Positions 16,422 through 24,676 of a stretch of DNA of 45,182 nt are shown piece after piece. Position 1 is the stretch's first letter, and each line of letters begins with the position of its first letter. The stretch is from an uncultured Eubacterium sp. (lineage in GTDB: Bacteria; Bacillota; Clostridia; Lachnospirales; Lachnospiraceae). Below the pieces are notes generated by a model that was not told the DNA's origin, searched no databases, and saw only the letters and a list, made by a program, of their open reading frames with translations. Both the position numbers and the translations under genes were made by a program. The stretch is from assembly GCA_910584645.1 (NCBI GenBank), contig CAJUAU010000024.1:1-45182 (forward strand). Reading direction: 5' to 3'.

Positions 16422-18170
16422 CTAAAATCCCAGATCCTGCAGGATCAGTTGCGGGGTAAGATGATTGTCCCGCAGCACATCCTCTACTGCATAGCGGTCA
16501 AGAAACTCCTTTTTCAACCCATAATTAAACACTTTCATGTTGGAGGGACCGTAAAATCTGGCAATTTTTTCTCCAAAACCACCATTTAGTATCCCATCCT
16601 CCAGAGTAACTACAAAGGCATGATCCTCTGTCAGCTGCTTTAACAGCACTTCATCCAGTCCTGTGATATAGCGGGGGTTGATCAGGGTGGGAGTAATCCC
16701 CGTCTTTTCCTCGATCGCCGCTGCCACCTCTTCTCCCAGCTGGAAGAAGTCCCCCAGTGCTACAACCGCGGTCCCACTTCCTTTCTGCACCACCTGATAA
16801 CGGTTCAGCACACTATAGTCAGCAGCCACGGTCTCTTTTGCATGGATGACGCCATTGCAGGGAATACGGATCGCTACCGGATGCTCTGTCTGCTCGATGC
16901 TCCACTCCAGCATGGCAAAATATTCCTCGCTGTTTGTCGGCGCCAGATAGACCAGATTCGGAATATTTGACATCATGGCAATATCGTATATTCCCAGATG
17001 GGTAACGTCATTCATACCATAAACGGAAGCGGTATTGACAAGGATCGTGGCCGGATTGCGGTTGACGCACAGGTCCTGTGAGAGCTGGTCATAAGTTCTC
17101 TGCATAAAACTGGAGTGGGTGGCAAATACCGGCTTGCCCCCGTTTTTTGCAATGCCGGAACAAAACGCAATTCCATGCTCCTCGGCAATCCCCACATCCA
17201 CAAACTGCCGGCCGGCTTCTTTTCTTTTTTCTTCTGTAAAACCAATATTCGTAGGGACTGCTGCCACCACCGTAGTGACCATAGGATCCCTTTTCATCTT
17301 CTCCATCAGGAACTCACAGGTCAGATCAGCATAATCCTCCCCCTCAAAGACATCTGCAGGCGCTCCTGTATTTATATCAAAAGGCATGCACCAATGCCAG
17401 TCTTCTTTATTTTTCTCTGCAGGAACATACCCCTTACCCTTTATCGTGTTGATATGGACGACAATTGGGTGATCAATATCCTTCACACTCTGGAACAACT
17501 CAATCAGCTTTCCGATATCATTGCCCTCCCCAAAATAGACATAGTCCAGCCCCATAGCGCGGAACAGATTGCACTCGCAGGTGCCGCCACTCTCCCGCAG
17601 CTCCCTGAGATTTTTGTACAGTCCTCCGTGGTTCTCCGCGATGGACATGTCATTGTCATTCACCAGAATAATAAAATTGCTTTCCAGCTCCGATGCAAAA
17701 TCAATGCCTTCCAGTGCTTCTCCGCCGCTGAGAGATCCGTCGCCGATAATGGCAATGATATTTTCCTTCTCACCTTTCAGATCTCTTGCCTTGGCAAGAC
17801 CGCCGGCGAGACTCACTGAAGTAGAGGTATGGCCTATATTGAAAAAGTCATGCTGGCTCTCCCCCGGATCAGAATATCCAGATACATCATCATAATGTTC
17901 TTTTTCCAGATACGCCTCCTTTCTTCCGGTAAGCATCTTATGGCAGTAGCTCTGGTGGGACACGTCAAAGACAAATTTATCCCTGGGCGAATCAAACACA
18001 TAGTGCAGGGCGATGGTCGCCTCCACTATCCCAAAATTGGGGCCAAAATGCCCTCCATGAATGCTCAGCCGTTTCAGAAGCGCCTCCCGCATTTCCCCGG
18101 CAAGCTCTTCCATCTGCCTGATATCCAGTTTCTTTACATCCTCAGGTCCATTTATGGTTTTTAAATACAT
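16422..18170 (-). CDS. Divergent 1-deoxy-D-xylulose-5-phosphate synthase-like enzyme
   Basis: DXS condenses pyruvate and glyceraldehyde 3-phosphate using thiamine diphosphate. The 582-residue product, shorter than the usual 620 or so, has SIHGGHFGPNFGIVE and HQSYCHKMLTGR in the N-terminal domain, GDGSLSGGEALEG with NDNDMSI (the ThDP/Mg2+ motif) and DVGIAEEHGIAF in the Pyr domain. Standard DXS has AEQH and YSTF where this has AEEH and HSSF, and IWDVGHQ where this has VFDVSHQ. It is therefore a clear paralogue and may not make DXP in vivo. AAGGAGG precedes ATG 18170. It follows a MerR gene by 15 bp, so its expression is probably signal controlled. Confidence 0.8.
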   Translation of the reverse strand: MYLKTINGPEDVKKLDIRQMEELAGEMREALLKRLSIHGGHFGPNFGIVEATIALHYVFDSPRDKFVFDVSHQSYCHKMLTGRKEAYLEKEHYDDVSGYSDPGESQHDFFNIGHTSTSVSLAGGLAKARDLKGEKENIIAIIGDGSLSGGEALEGIDFASELESNFIILVNDNDMSIAENHGGLYKNLRELRESGGTCECNLFRAMGLDYVYFGEGNDIGKLIELFQSVKDIDHPIVVHINTIKGKGYVPAEKNKEDWHWCMPFDINTGAPADVFEGEDYADLTCEFLMEKMKRDPMVTTVVAAVPTNIGFTEEKRKEAGRQFVDVGIAEEHGIAFCSGIAKNGGKPVFATHSSFMQRTYDQLSQDLCVNRNPATILVNTASVYGMNDVTHLGIYDIAMMSNIPNLVYLAPTNSEEYFAMLEWSIEQTEHPVAIRIPCNGVIHAKETVAADYSVLNRYQVVQKGSGTAVVALGDFFQLGEEVAAAIEEKTGITPTLINPRYITGLDEVLLKQLTEDHAFVVTLEDGILNGGFGEKIARFYGPSNMKVFNYGLKKEFLDRYAVEDVLRDNHLTPQLILQDLGF

Positions 18171-18185
18171 GATCTTCCTCCTTTT

Positions 18186-18560
18186 CTATTCCCATGTCAG
18201 TTTTCCTGTTTTTAATGCCTCTTCATATCTGCTGATCTTATAATTAAGACGGTTTAATGTATCGTCGATCTGGGCTCTCTGCTCCAGCAGCACCTCCCGC
18301 TGGACCGCCAGCAGCTGGTGACGCGCCGGGATCGTGGAGTCTCCTTCCTGATACAGCTTTACATATTCGATCATCGCCTCCACTGGCAGCCCCGCACTTC
18401 TCATACACACCGCCAGCTCTACCCATGCCAGATCAGTCTCCTGATAATCCCGCATGCCGCCGGCAGTTCTTGTCACCGGCGGGATCATCCCCACCCGTTC
18501 ATAATAACGCAGGGTATCCTGGGTGATGTGAAATTTCTCACTCACTTCTTTTATTGTCAT
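18186..18560 (-). CDS. MerR-family transcriptional regulator
   Basis: The 124-residue protein has the winged HTH of MerR (MTIKEVSEKFHITQDTLRYYERVGMI with PPVTRTAGG and YQETDL) and a C-terminal dimerisation helix (about 75-115). There is no metal-binding Cys cluster: the only Cys in the effector part is at AVCMRSAGLP, as in AdhR/NmlR-like regulators that answer aldehydes or electrophiles. The start at 18560 follows AAGGAGG; an upstream in-frame ATG at 18605 lies before that site. Its promoter has the 19-bp spacer expected for MerR control. It forms an operon with the DXS-like gene. Confidence 0.9.
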   Translation of the reverse strand: MTIKEVSEKFHITQDTLRYYERVGMIPPVTRTAGGMRDYQETDLAWVELAVCMRSAGLPVEAMIEYVKLYQEGDSTIPARHQLLAVQREVLLEQRAQIDDTLNRLNYKISRYEEALKTGKLTWE

Positions 18561-18596
18561 CACAGCCTCCTTTCCGGTCTGTACCTTCTGTTTAGT

Positions 18597-18627
18597 ATCA
18601 TACAACCTGGAGTGGGCTCTAAGTCAA
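18597..18627 (-). promoter_or_regulatory. MerR-type promoter with 19-bp spacer
   Basis: Minus strand TTGACT (18622-18627), 19-bp spacer, TATGAT (18597-18602). The spacer contains an imperfect dyad (CTTAGAG / CTCCAGG). Overlong spacers with a dyad are the hallmark of MerR activation, so the regulator probably controls its own operon. Confidence 0.8.
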
Positions 18628-18736
18628 GTAAAATTTATATTTTTTATTTTGTATAAAAGTAAAGCCAAGCCCCAGAACGCATATTATGTAAAATTTCAAA
18701 TATATTGTTATATAAAAAAAATGGAGACTTTTAAAA

Positions 18737-19288
18737 ATGGAAGAAAACGCAACCCAACTCGTCAATAACTGCAGCTTCGCTGGTATAAGACCAATCATGG
18801 TTGATTTACCTTATCCCCCCATACAAGCCGAAAAAAGAAACCCGGTCTATGCCAACCTTCTGAGCATCGATTACTGTGGATCCGTGTCAGAAATGTCTGC
18901 CATTACCCAGTACATCAACAATGAAAACCGGATTTCCGGCGAAAAATGTGTTCTGGCAAAATCTCTCCTGGGAATTGCCATGGCAGAAATGATGCACCTG
19001 CAGAAACTTGGTGAGCTGATCCAGCTTCTGGGCGGAACAGTAGATTTTACGGCAAGACACCAGAACGGAAGACAATCCATGTGGACACCGGAATACCTCG
19101 TCCTTCCAGAGATCACCGGAAAGATGCTGCTGGCTGATATTGAATCCGAAAAGTCTGCTATCAACCAGTACAAAATACATATCAATATGATCCAGGACCG
19201 TTCTGTCAATGCCGTTCTGGCCCGGATCATTAAAGATGAAGAATACCACATTATGCTGCTCCGGGCACTGATGCAGGAGCATGCCTGA
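18737..19288 (+). CDS. Ferritin-like diiron-domain protein
   Basis: The 183-residue protein is a four-helix ferritin-like domain. Helix 1 carries SEMSAITQYINNE, helix 2 AMAEMMHLQKLGELI (E-x2-H), helix 3 ESEKSAINQYKIH and helix 4 IKDEEYHIMLL (E-x2-H). These supply the Glu and His ligands of a dinuclear metal site as in rubrerythrin or manganese-catalase/CotJC-type proteins. No rubredoxin Cys motif is present. GGAGAC lies ten bases before the ATG. Likely roles are peroxide or iron handling; which one cannot be said. It is divergent from merR, so the two may answer related stress, but that is inference. Confidence 0.8.
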   Translation: MEENATQLVNNCSFAGIRPIMVDLPYPPIQAEKRNPVYANLLSIDYCGSVSEMSAITQYINNENRISGEKCVLAKSLLGIAMAEMMHLQKLGELIQLLGGTVDFTARHQNGRQSMWTPEYLVLPEITGKMLLADIESEKSAINQYKIHINMIQDRSVNAVLARIIKDEEYHIMLLRALMQEHA

Positions 19289-19293
19289 CAAAA

Positions 19294-19345
19294 GGGGCAG
19301 TCCCGCAGGTGATCCATACCTGCAGGGCTGCCCCTGATTATTTTT
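19294..19345. terminator. Bidirectional terminator
   Basis: Long hairpin with outer stem GGGGCAG/CTGCCCC (19294-19300, 19328-19334) and inner stem GCAGGT/ACCTGC, followed by ATTATTTTT on the plus strand and TTTTGTC on the minus strand. It can serve both the ferritin-like gene and the convergent histidine kinase gene. Confidence 0.88.
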
Positions 19346-19374
19346 CAAACAACTTTATCTCTGTTTCATGTACA

Positions 19375-21954
19375 TTAGTCGTTACATACTTTGCCCAAAA
19401 CCTCAAATAGTACTTCAATGTCGATAGGCTTCGCTATATGATCGTTCATCCCAGCCTCCAGCGCTGCCTTTTTATCTTCTTCAAAGGCATTCGCCGTCAT
19501 GGCGATGATCACCATAGACGCCAGCTCCTTATTTTCTAGGGAGCGGATCGCTCTGGTTGCCTCATATCCGTTCATGATCGGCATCTGTACATCCATGAGG
19601 ACCAGATCATAATATCCAGGCTCCGATCCTTCAACCATTTCCACCGCGATAGATCCATCTTCTGCAGTCTCCACCTCAAATCCCGCCTGAGTCAGTATCT
19701 CATCGGCAATCTCGCGGTTTAATTCATTGTCCTCTACAAGAAGAATTCTCTTACCTGAAAAATCAACTGTCTCCGCCGGCTCTTCTGACGATTCTGGTAT
19801 CTTCACCTGCTGGCCGATCGCTTTTGACAACGTTGCCTGCAGATCCGACATAAACATTGGCTTGCTGCAAAAGGCATTAACCCCTGCCGCCCTCGCCTCA
19901 TCTTCAATATTGGCCCAGTCATATGCCGTCATGATAAGAATTGGCACCGAATCACCCACGATGGCCCGGATCTGTCTCGCAACCTCAACACCGCCCAGAT
20001 CAGGCAGACGCCAGTCAATAATATAAACACCAAAAGCATCATTTAGGCTGACAGACTGTTTGGTACGAAGCACAGCTTCCTTTCCCGATAAGGTCCACTC
20101 CGACTGCATTCCTAATTTCAACAACATTCTGGTGGCGGCGTCGCAGGCGTCAAAATCGTCGTCTACCACTAGCGCCTTCACACCGGTCAGCTCCGCGATC
20201 GGTGTATATTCACTCTGTGTTTCCTGGAGCCTGAAGTTCACGTGAATGATAAATTCCGTCCCCTGCTCCGGAGCCGTCTTTACTTCGATCCTTCCATCCA
20301 TCAGATCAACTATGCTCTTCGTGATCGCCATCCCAAGGCCGGTTCCCTGAATACCGCTGACTGTGGACGTTCTTTCCCGCTCGAAAGGATTGAATACTTT
20401 ATCCGCAAATTCCTGCGTCATTCCAATCCCGCTGTCCTTTACACGGAGCTCATAGGCGCCATATCCCTCTGGAGCCTCTTCCTTTTGTTTAAACTGTACA
20501 GAAATCTTGCCGCCGGAAGGAGTGAATTTGATAGCATTGCTGAGTAGATTCAGCAGGATCTGATTCAGCCGCAGCTTGTCACAGTACACATCCTCATTGA
20601 CCACATCCACTGCGTCCATCAGAAGTTCCTGTTGTTTTCCCTCGATCTGCCCAATGATGATCGTATTCAGATCATGGAGGATTTCAGAAAGATTACACTC
20701 CGTCTCATCCAGATAGATCTTCCCGCTCTCAATCCTGCTCATCTCCAGAACATCATTGATCAGCGTCAGCAGATGGTTACTGGAAGCCAGGATCTTAGCA
20801 AGATAGCCCTGCACACGCTCCATGTTCTCTTTGCTCTGGATCGCAAGATTGGTAAAGCCAATGATGGCATTCATCGGAGTACGGATATCATGAGACATAT
20901 TGGACAGAAACGTGCTTTTGGCCCGATTGCTTTCCTCCGCCTGGATCCTCTGATAATTAAGCTTCTCATTTTTCCTTCGCACCGAGAGATAAATACCGAA
21001 TACGGTGATCAGGATCAAAACCACCAGACCAAGCTGAACCAGACTGTTACGGGTCATCGTCAGCCGGACCGCATCGATCTTGCTGCTGACCAGATCATAG
21101 TGTATCGTCGTCTTCATATACCAGTTTGTTCCCTCAATCGGAGCGTAATATGTATAGTGAAGGATATCCTGCAGATAGTAGGAAGCGACACCGGATCTGC
21201 CTGCTTTCATGTCATTTTTTAATTGATCTATTGAAAAGTCCTCTCCAAAAGCGGCCTCCCTGCCCAAACCAGAAAAGAGATTATTTTTTTCCTTTAAATG
21301 TTCGTGATTCGTCTTTATAACAAAAGATCCATCTGCCTTGACCACTTCACAAAAAATACGCCCAAAATCATACTGGGTGAAAACTTTTTCAGAAAAGGTC
21401 TCCGTATTAACGCCGGCCGCTGCCCCAATTATTTTCCTTCCCTCAAAGGAACCGTTTTCCAGCGGTACCACGACCATGATCATATTATTTCCATTCACTT
21501 TTTCCAGAGAAACTTCTGATTTTTCCAGTTCTTTTTTTACAAATGGATATTGGGAAGCATCGTGGATAACATCATCCTCAGTATACAGGGTGCCGTCTTC
21601 ATCGAACAAAGCAAAGAACTCAAAGTCATTTACCCGGTTTGTCTCTTTTATACAATTTTTTAATTTTTCCTTACTGCCAGTATCTTCTGCATTGAGAGTG
21701 GCAATCGCGATCTTAAGCTGTCTTTCCTGGTTTTCCAGATTGATCTGAAACTGGTTCACCTTCTGTTTGGTCAATTCCTGCAAATAGACTTCGCTTACAT
21801 CATAAACGGAGTTTTCAGTGGCTTTCTGAGCAGTTGTGAGGAACCAGAAGCTGGAAATCATCAGAACAACAATCAAAATCAACAGCCCCAGTACAACCCA
21901 AAAAACGGAGCGTCCCCTGGAATTTTTAATTCTATTCTGCAGTTCCTTCACCAT
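19375..21954 (-). CDS. Hybrid sensor histidine kinase with two receiver domains
   Basis: The 859-residue membrane kinase has TM1 (about 17-40), an extracellular Cache-like sensor (about 45-295), TM2 (about 300-320), HisKA with FLSNMSHDIRTPMNA (phospho-acceptor His355), an HATPase_c domain (NLLSNAIKFTPSGG, DSGIGM, GTGLGMAI) and two receiver domains. REC1 (VKALVVDDDFDA) has Asp647 in IIDWRLPD. REC2 (RILLVEDNELN) has Asp788 in LMDVQMPIMNG. There is no output or HPt domain. Large Cache-HK-REC-REC proteins are common in Lachnospiraceae and of unknown signal. AGGAGG lies 11 bases before ATG 21954. It has its own promoter with tandem repeats just upstream. Confidence 0.93.
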   Translation of the reverse strand: MVKELQNRIKNSRGRSVFWVVLGLLILIVVLMISSFWFLTTAQKATENSVYDVSEVYLQELTKQKVNQFQINLENQERQLKIAIATLNAEDTGSKEKLKNCIKETNRVNDFEFFALFDEDGTLYTEDDVIHDASQYPFVKKELEKSEVSLEKVNGNNMIMVVVPLENGSFEGRKIIGAAAGVNTETFSEKVFTQYDFGRIFCEVVKADGSFVIKTNHEHLKEKNNLFSGLGREAAFGEDFSIDQLKNDMKAGRSGVASYYLQDILHYTYYAPIEGTNWYMKTTIHYDLVSSKIDAVRLTMTRNSLVQLGLVVLILITVFGIYLSVRRKNEKLNYQRIQAEESNRAKSTFLSNMSHDIRTPMNAIIGFTNLAIQSKENMERVQGYLAKILASSNHLLTLINDVLEMSRIESGKIYLDETECNLSEILHDLNTIIIGQIEGKQQELLMDAVDVVNEDVYCDKLRLNQILLNLLSNAIKFTPSGGKISVQFKQKEEAPEGYGAYELRVKDSGIGMTQEFADKVFNPFERERTSTVSGIQGTGLGMAITKSIVDLMDGRIEVKTAPEQGTEFIIHVNFRLQETQSEYTPIAELTGVKALVVDDDFDACDAATRMLLKLGMQSEWTLSGKEAVLRTKQSVSLNDAFGVYIIDWRLPDLGGVEVARQIRAIVGDSVPILIMTAYDWANIEDEARAAGVNAFCSKPMFMSDLQATLSKAIGQQVKIPESSEEPAETVDFSGKRILLVEDNELNREIADEILTQAGFEVETAEDGSIAVEMVEGSEPGYYDLVLMDVQMPIMNGYEATRAIRSLENKELASMVIIAMTANAFEEDKKAALEAGMNDHIAKPIDIEVLFEVLGKVCND

Positions 21955-22015
21955 GATTTTCTGAACCTCCTATCATGAAATCCTTTCCTCTGACAAAAGT
22001 TAAACACACAGTATC

Positions 22016-22044
22016 ATTATATCAAATGGCATGTTGACTGGCAA
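22016..22044 (-). promoter_or_regulatory. Promoter of the hybrid kinase gene
   Basis: Minus-strand TTGCCA (22039-22044), 17-bp spacer, TATAAT (22016-22021), 62 bases before the start codon. Confidence 0.7.
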
Positions 22045-22052
22045 TATAAAAA

Positions 22053-22086
22053 TATTATTCCTCAGCTAGTATTATTCCTCAGCTAG
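22053..22086. repeat. Two perfect 17-bp tandem direct repeats upstream of a promoter
   Basis: TATTATTCCTCAGCTAG occurs twice head to tail (22053-22069, 22070-22086). The array ends nine bases from the -35 box of the kinase promoter, a typical place for an activator site. Confidence 0.75.
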
Positions 22087-22115
22087 TTTTTGGGACGCAG
22101 TAGTGTACAATTAGA

Positions 22116-22643
22116 CTAATGAAAATATTGGTTATACACATCATAGGTTCTTGTGTCAAAGCAGGACAGGACCACAGTTATTTCATAATCTTCATTGGCC
22201 CCAAACCACCGGATGATCGTATCCAGGGCAGCCGGTGCCGCCTTCTCCAATGGATAGCCATACACTCCAGTTGATATCGCGGGAAAGGCAATTCTGCGTA
22301 TCCCATATTCTTTCGCTAATTCCAATGAATTCCAATAACAGTCCGACAGCAGCTTTTCATCGGTGGGACTGCCAGAATAGACAGGACCCACTGTGTGGAT
22401 CACATACTCTGCTTTCAGATCATATCCTTTTGTGATCTTTGCCTTCCCAGTATTGCAGCCATGCAAGGTTCTACATTCTTCAAGCAGCCCTTTCCCCGCA
22501 GCGCGGTGGATGGCGCCGTCTACTCCGCCTCCGCCAAGAAGGCTGCAGTTCGCGGCATTGACGATACACTGGCAGTCCAGCTGTGTAATATCACCCATTT
22601 CGATCAAAATTTTGTTTTTTGATGTCTCGTATATATTTTGCAT
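22116..22643 (-). CDS. Macrodomain protein (O-acetyl-ADP-ribose deacetylase type)
   Basis: The 175-residue protein is a single macrodomain of the YmdB/MacroD type. It has GDITQLDCQCIVNAANCSLLGGGGVDGAIH at its front, read as the GDIT, NAAN and GGGGVDGAIH motifs that bind ADP-ribose, then YVIHTVGP and FPAISTGVYGYP. Family members remove ADP-ribose or deacetylate O-acetyl-ADP-ribose. The ATG at 22643 is chosen over a GTG at 22655 because GAGGTG lies between them. It begins 30 bp after the fructosamine-kinase gene, so the two probably form an operon. Confidence 0.93.
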   Translation of the reverse strand: MQNIYETSKNKILIEMGDITQLDCQCIVNAANCSLLGGGGVDGAIHRAAGKGLLEECRTLHGCNTGKAKITKGYDLKAEYVIHTVGPVYSGSPTDEKLLSDCYWNSLELAKEYGIRRIAFPAISTGVYGYPLEKAAPAALDTIIRWFGANEDYEITVVLSCFDTRTYDVYNQYFH

Positions 22644-22673
22644 ATAGCACCTCACTCTATCTCCAATAATGCT

Positions 22674-23588
22674 TTACTTGACATATTTATCCAGAATCCG
22701 CCGCACCGATGAGAGATAGCTCCGTCCAAACAGATTCAGATGATTTAGCAGCTGATACAGATTATACAGGTCACGCCGTCCCTCATAATCCGGCTGCAGA
22801 AGACCCGTCTCCCGGTACGCCGAATAAAATCCCTGGGGAAATCCTCCAAAAAGCTCTGTCATTGCAATATCTGCTTCCGCATGTCCCACATAAACTGCCG
22901 GATCGATCAGCCACGCCCTCCCATCGTTTCCCTCAATGACATTTCCCGACCAAAGGTCACCATGCAGCAGAGATGGATTTTCCGGTTCCACCAGAAAATC
23001 ACCAAGATGATCCAGCAGCCAGCCAATCCTCTTCAAGTCTCCATTCCCCCAATAATGCTCTGCAGACCGGAACTGCGGCTCCAGACGGCAGTCGCGGAAA
23101 AATGCCACCCAACTGTCATTTGCCGTATTCGTCTGCGGCCGGGCACCAATATAATTATTCTGATCAAAACCATATGTGCCCCCCGAGACAAAATTCTGCG
23201 TCGGCGCACGGTGCATGGCGGCCAGCTGATGTGCGAATGTCTCCCAGTAATTCGAGATGCGCCTCTCTCCCTGGATCCATTCCATAAGCAGAAAGGAAAA
23301 TCCACCCCGGTCCTCGTCTGTCCCATAGCAGAGCAGCTCTGGCGTCCCGATCACCCCGGTGCGCGAAACCGCCTCTAATCCGGCTGCTTCGGCGGTAAAA
23401 AATGATAAATTATCCTTCCTGTTTGCTTTCATAAAAACCCGGGTGCCATCAGTTAATTCTAGACGGCAGGCTTCATTGATATCTCCCCCGGCGACAGGGC
23501 TGGTATGCAGGATACGGTTATTATTCCCAAAGATTGAAGCTATGGCAGAATCCAGGGAAGGGAAAATGGGAAGTGATAGAATTGGCAT
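22674..23588 (-). CDS. Fructosamine kinase family protein
   Basis: The 304-residue protein has an aminoglycoside-phosphotransferase-like fold. It carries VFMKANRK (ATP-binding Lys), LLMEWIQG (hinge), the catalytic loop LLHGDLWSGNV and IDPAVYVGHAEADIAM (metal-binding Asp). Fructosamine 3-kinases phosphorylate ketoamines so that glycated proteins or amino acids can be repaired. The ATG at 23588 (MPILSLPIF) has GAGG nine bases before it; an upstream frame extension to 23648 has no ribosome binding site. It pairs with the macrodomain gene downstream, which may hint at shared handling of sugar-modified molecules, though this is inference. Confidence 0.88.
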   Translation of the reverse strand: MPILSLPIFPSLDSAIASIFGNNNRILHTSPVAGGDINEACRLELTDGTRVFMKANRKDNLSFFTAEAAGLEAVSRTGVIGTPELLCYGTDEDRGGFSFLLMEWIQGERRISNYWETFAHQLAAMHRAPTQNFVSGGTYGFDQNNYIGARPQTNTANDSWVAFFRDCRLEPQFRSAEHYWGNGDLKRIGWLLDHLGDFLVEPENPSLLHGDLWSGNVIEGNDGRAWLIDPAVYVGHAEADIAMTELFGGFPQGFYSAYRETGLLQPDYEGRRDLYNLYQLLNHLNLFGRSYLSSVRRILDKYVK

Positions 23589-23657
23589 AAGATTGTTCCT
23601 CATATTGTTATTTGTATCAGAAAAATTAGGATTAATAAAATAATCCATATTATTTTG

Positions 23658-24284
23658 TTACTTTATTTTAAATTCAGTTTTTAATTTCAATTCATCTATC
23701 AATTTATTATTGGCATTCTTAAAATCATCTTTATATATCAAATAATCAGTCATACGCATTTGAAACCACAATTCAGGACTTACAGAAATTTCTGTTACAT
23801 CATATTTAATTTGAGTTGCCAATAGTACATATGATGTGATCATTCTATACTTATCAGCACAATTACTATTTTGACTTGAAGCATAATTTTCTTTTTGTAT
23901 CAAAGATATTATTTTTATGGCCGCCTCAGAACCATAGGAGTATATTGTGTTCATAATCTCCTTAAAATGTTTCAAATTTTGTTCTCTATCTCGCTTTTTT
24001 ATTGTCTCATTTTGAATCCTATCAGATTCTATCAATTCATCCATTAATGCAAGTACTTCATATGGCATTGTTGACATTTTTTCTAATACTATGCTATCTC
24101 GTTGCCTTTTAAGTTCATTCTTAAAGTTTCTTTTCATTGAAGTATTTGTTACGACAAAACCGATTATCGAAATCAATCCTGTTACCAACGCGGTGATAAT
24201 TGCTCCTTTTAGATCATCACTCATACCATTACTACCAACATTCGCCGAATTAATAATAGTACTTAATAGAAATATATTTTTCAT
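23658..24284 (-). CDS. Hypothetical single-pass membrane protein (208 aa)
   Basis: AT-rich gene with a hydrophobic N-terminus (MKNIFLLSTII), one clear membrane helix (about 30-52, GAIITALVTGLISIIGFVV) and a long, charged, helical cytoplasmic part rich in Lys, Glu and Asn. GGAG lies six bases before ATG 24284, so the longer frame to 24317 is not needed. I do not recognise a family. Its base composition is clearly lower in G+C than the neighbouring kinase and fructosamine-kinase genes, which suggests acquisition from elsewhere. The TM-plus-coiled-coil layout also occurs in small defence proteins, but nothing proves such a role. Confidence 0.6.
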   Translation of the reverse strand: MKNIFLLSTIINSANVGSNGMSDDLKGAIITALVTGLISIIGFVVTNTSMKRNFKNELKRQRDSIVLEKMSTMPYEVLALMDELIESDRIQNETIKKRDREQNLKHFKEIMNTIYSYGSEAAIKIISLIQKENYASSQNSNCADKYRMITSYVLLATQIKYDVTEISVSPELWFQMRMTDYLIYKDDFKNANNKLIDELKLKTEFKIK

Positions 24285-24359
24285 AATTTTCTCCAATCGC
24301 ACACACCTTTTTCGCATTAACCTTTATATATTTTAACCTGAACCTTACCTAGCCTTTTC

Positions 24360-24626
24360 TTAACGCTCCTCCAACGTTACCATTATCTCATCCCCAAAAG
24401 TCTTGCCGATCTTTTGGCGTATGTCTTTCCTTACGCCGATAATGTAACCTGGTGTTCCCATTTTTACTACTTGTCCATCATATGGTTCCCCGTCAAAAGT
24501 AGCATGAACCAACAGCCGTCCCTTTCCATATGCCTTCTTTATATCAATCGGCACTTCTACATACGCCGCATCCATATCTCCCTTTTGTAAAATAACTGCT
24601 TTAAACTCAAGCAAAACCTCTGCCAT
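24360..24626 (-). CDS. DUF1905-domain protein
   Basis: The 88-residue product is a small beta-barrel of the DUF1905 type, with FKAVILQKGDMDAAYVEVP, GKGRLLVHATFDGEPYDGQ and PGYIIGVRKDIRQKIGKTFGD spread over its length. In other bacteria the domain often occurs next to a YdeI/OmpD-associated domain; here it stands alone. Function unknown. GGGAG precedes ATG 24626 by seven bases. It follows the DUF1848 gene by 50 bp. Confidence 0.8.
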   Translation of the reverse strand: MAEVLLEFKAVILQKGDMDAAYVEVPIDIKKAYGKGRLLVHATFDGEPYDGQVVKMGTPGYIIGVRKDIRQKIGKTFGDEIMVTLEER

Positions 24627-24676
24627 CAAAACACTCCCTTTACCAAATCTAATTATGCCAGTCTGAGCCAGTTTGA

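Noticed and set aside
17115..17819. 234-codon open frame opposite the DXS-like gene
   Set aside because: No ribosome binding site and no domain; the opposite frame has all ThDP-enzyme motifs.
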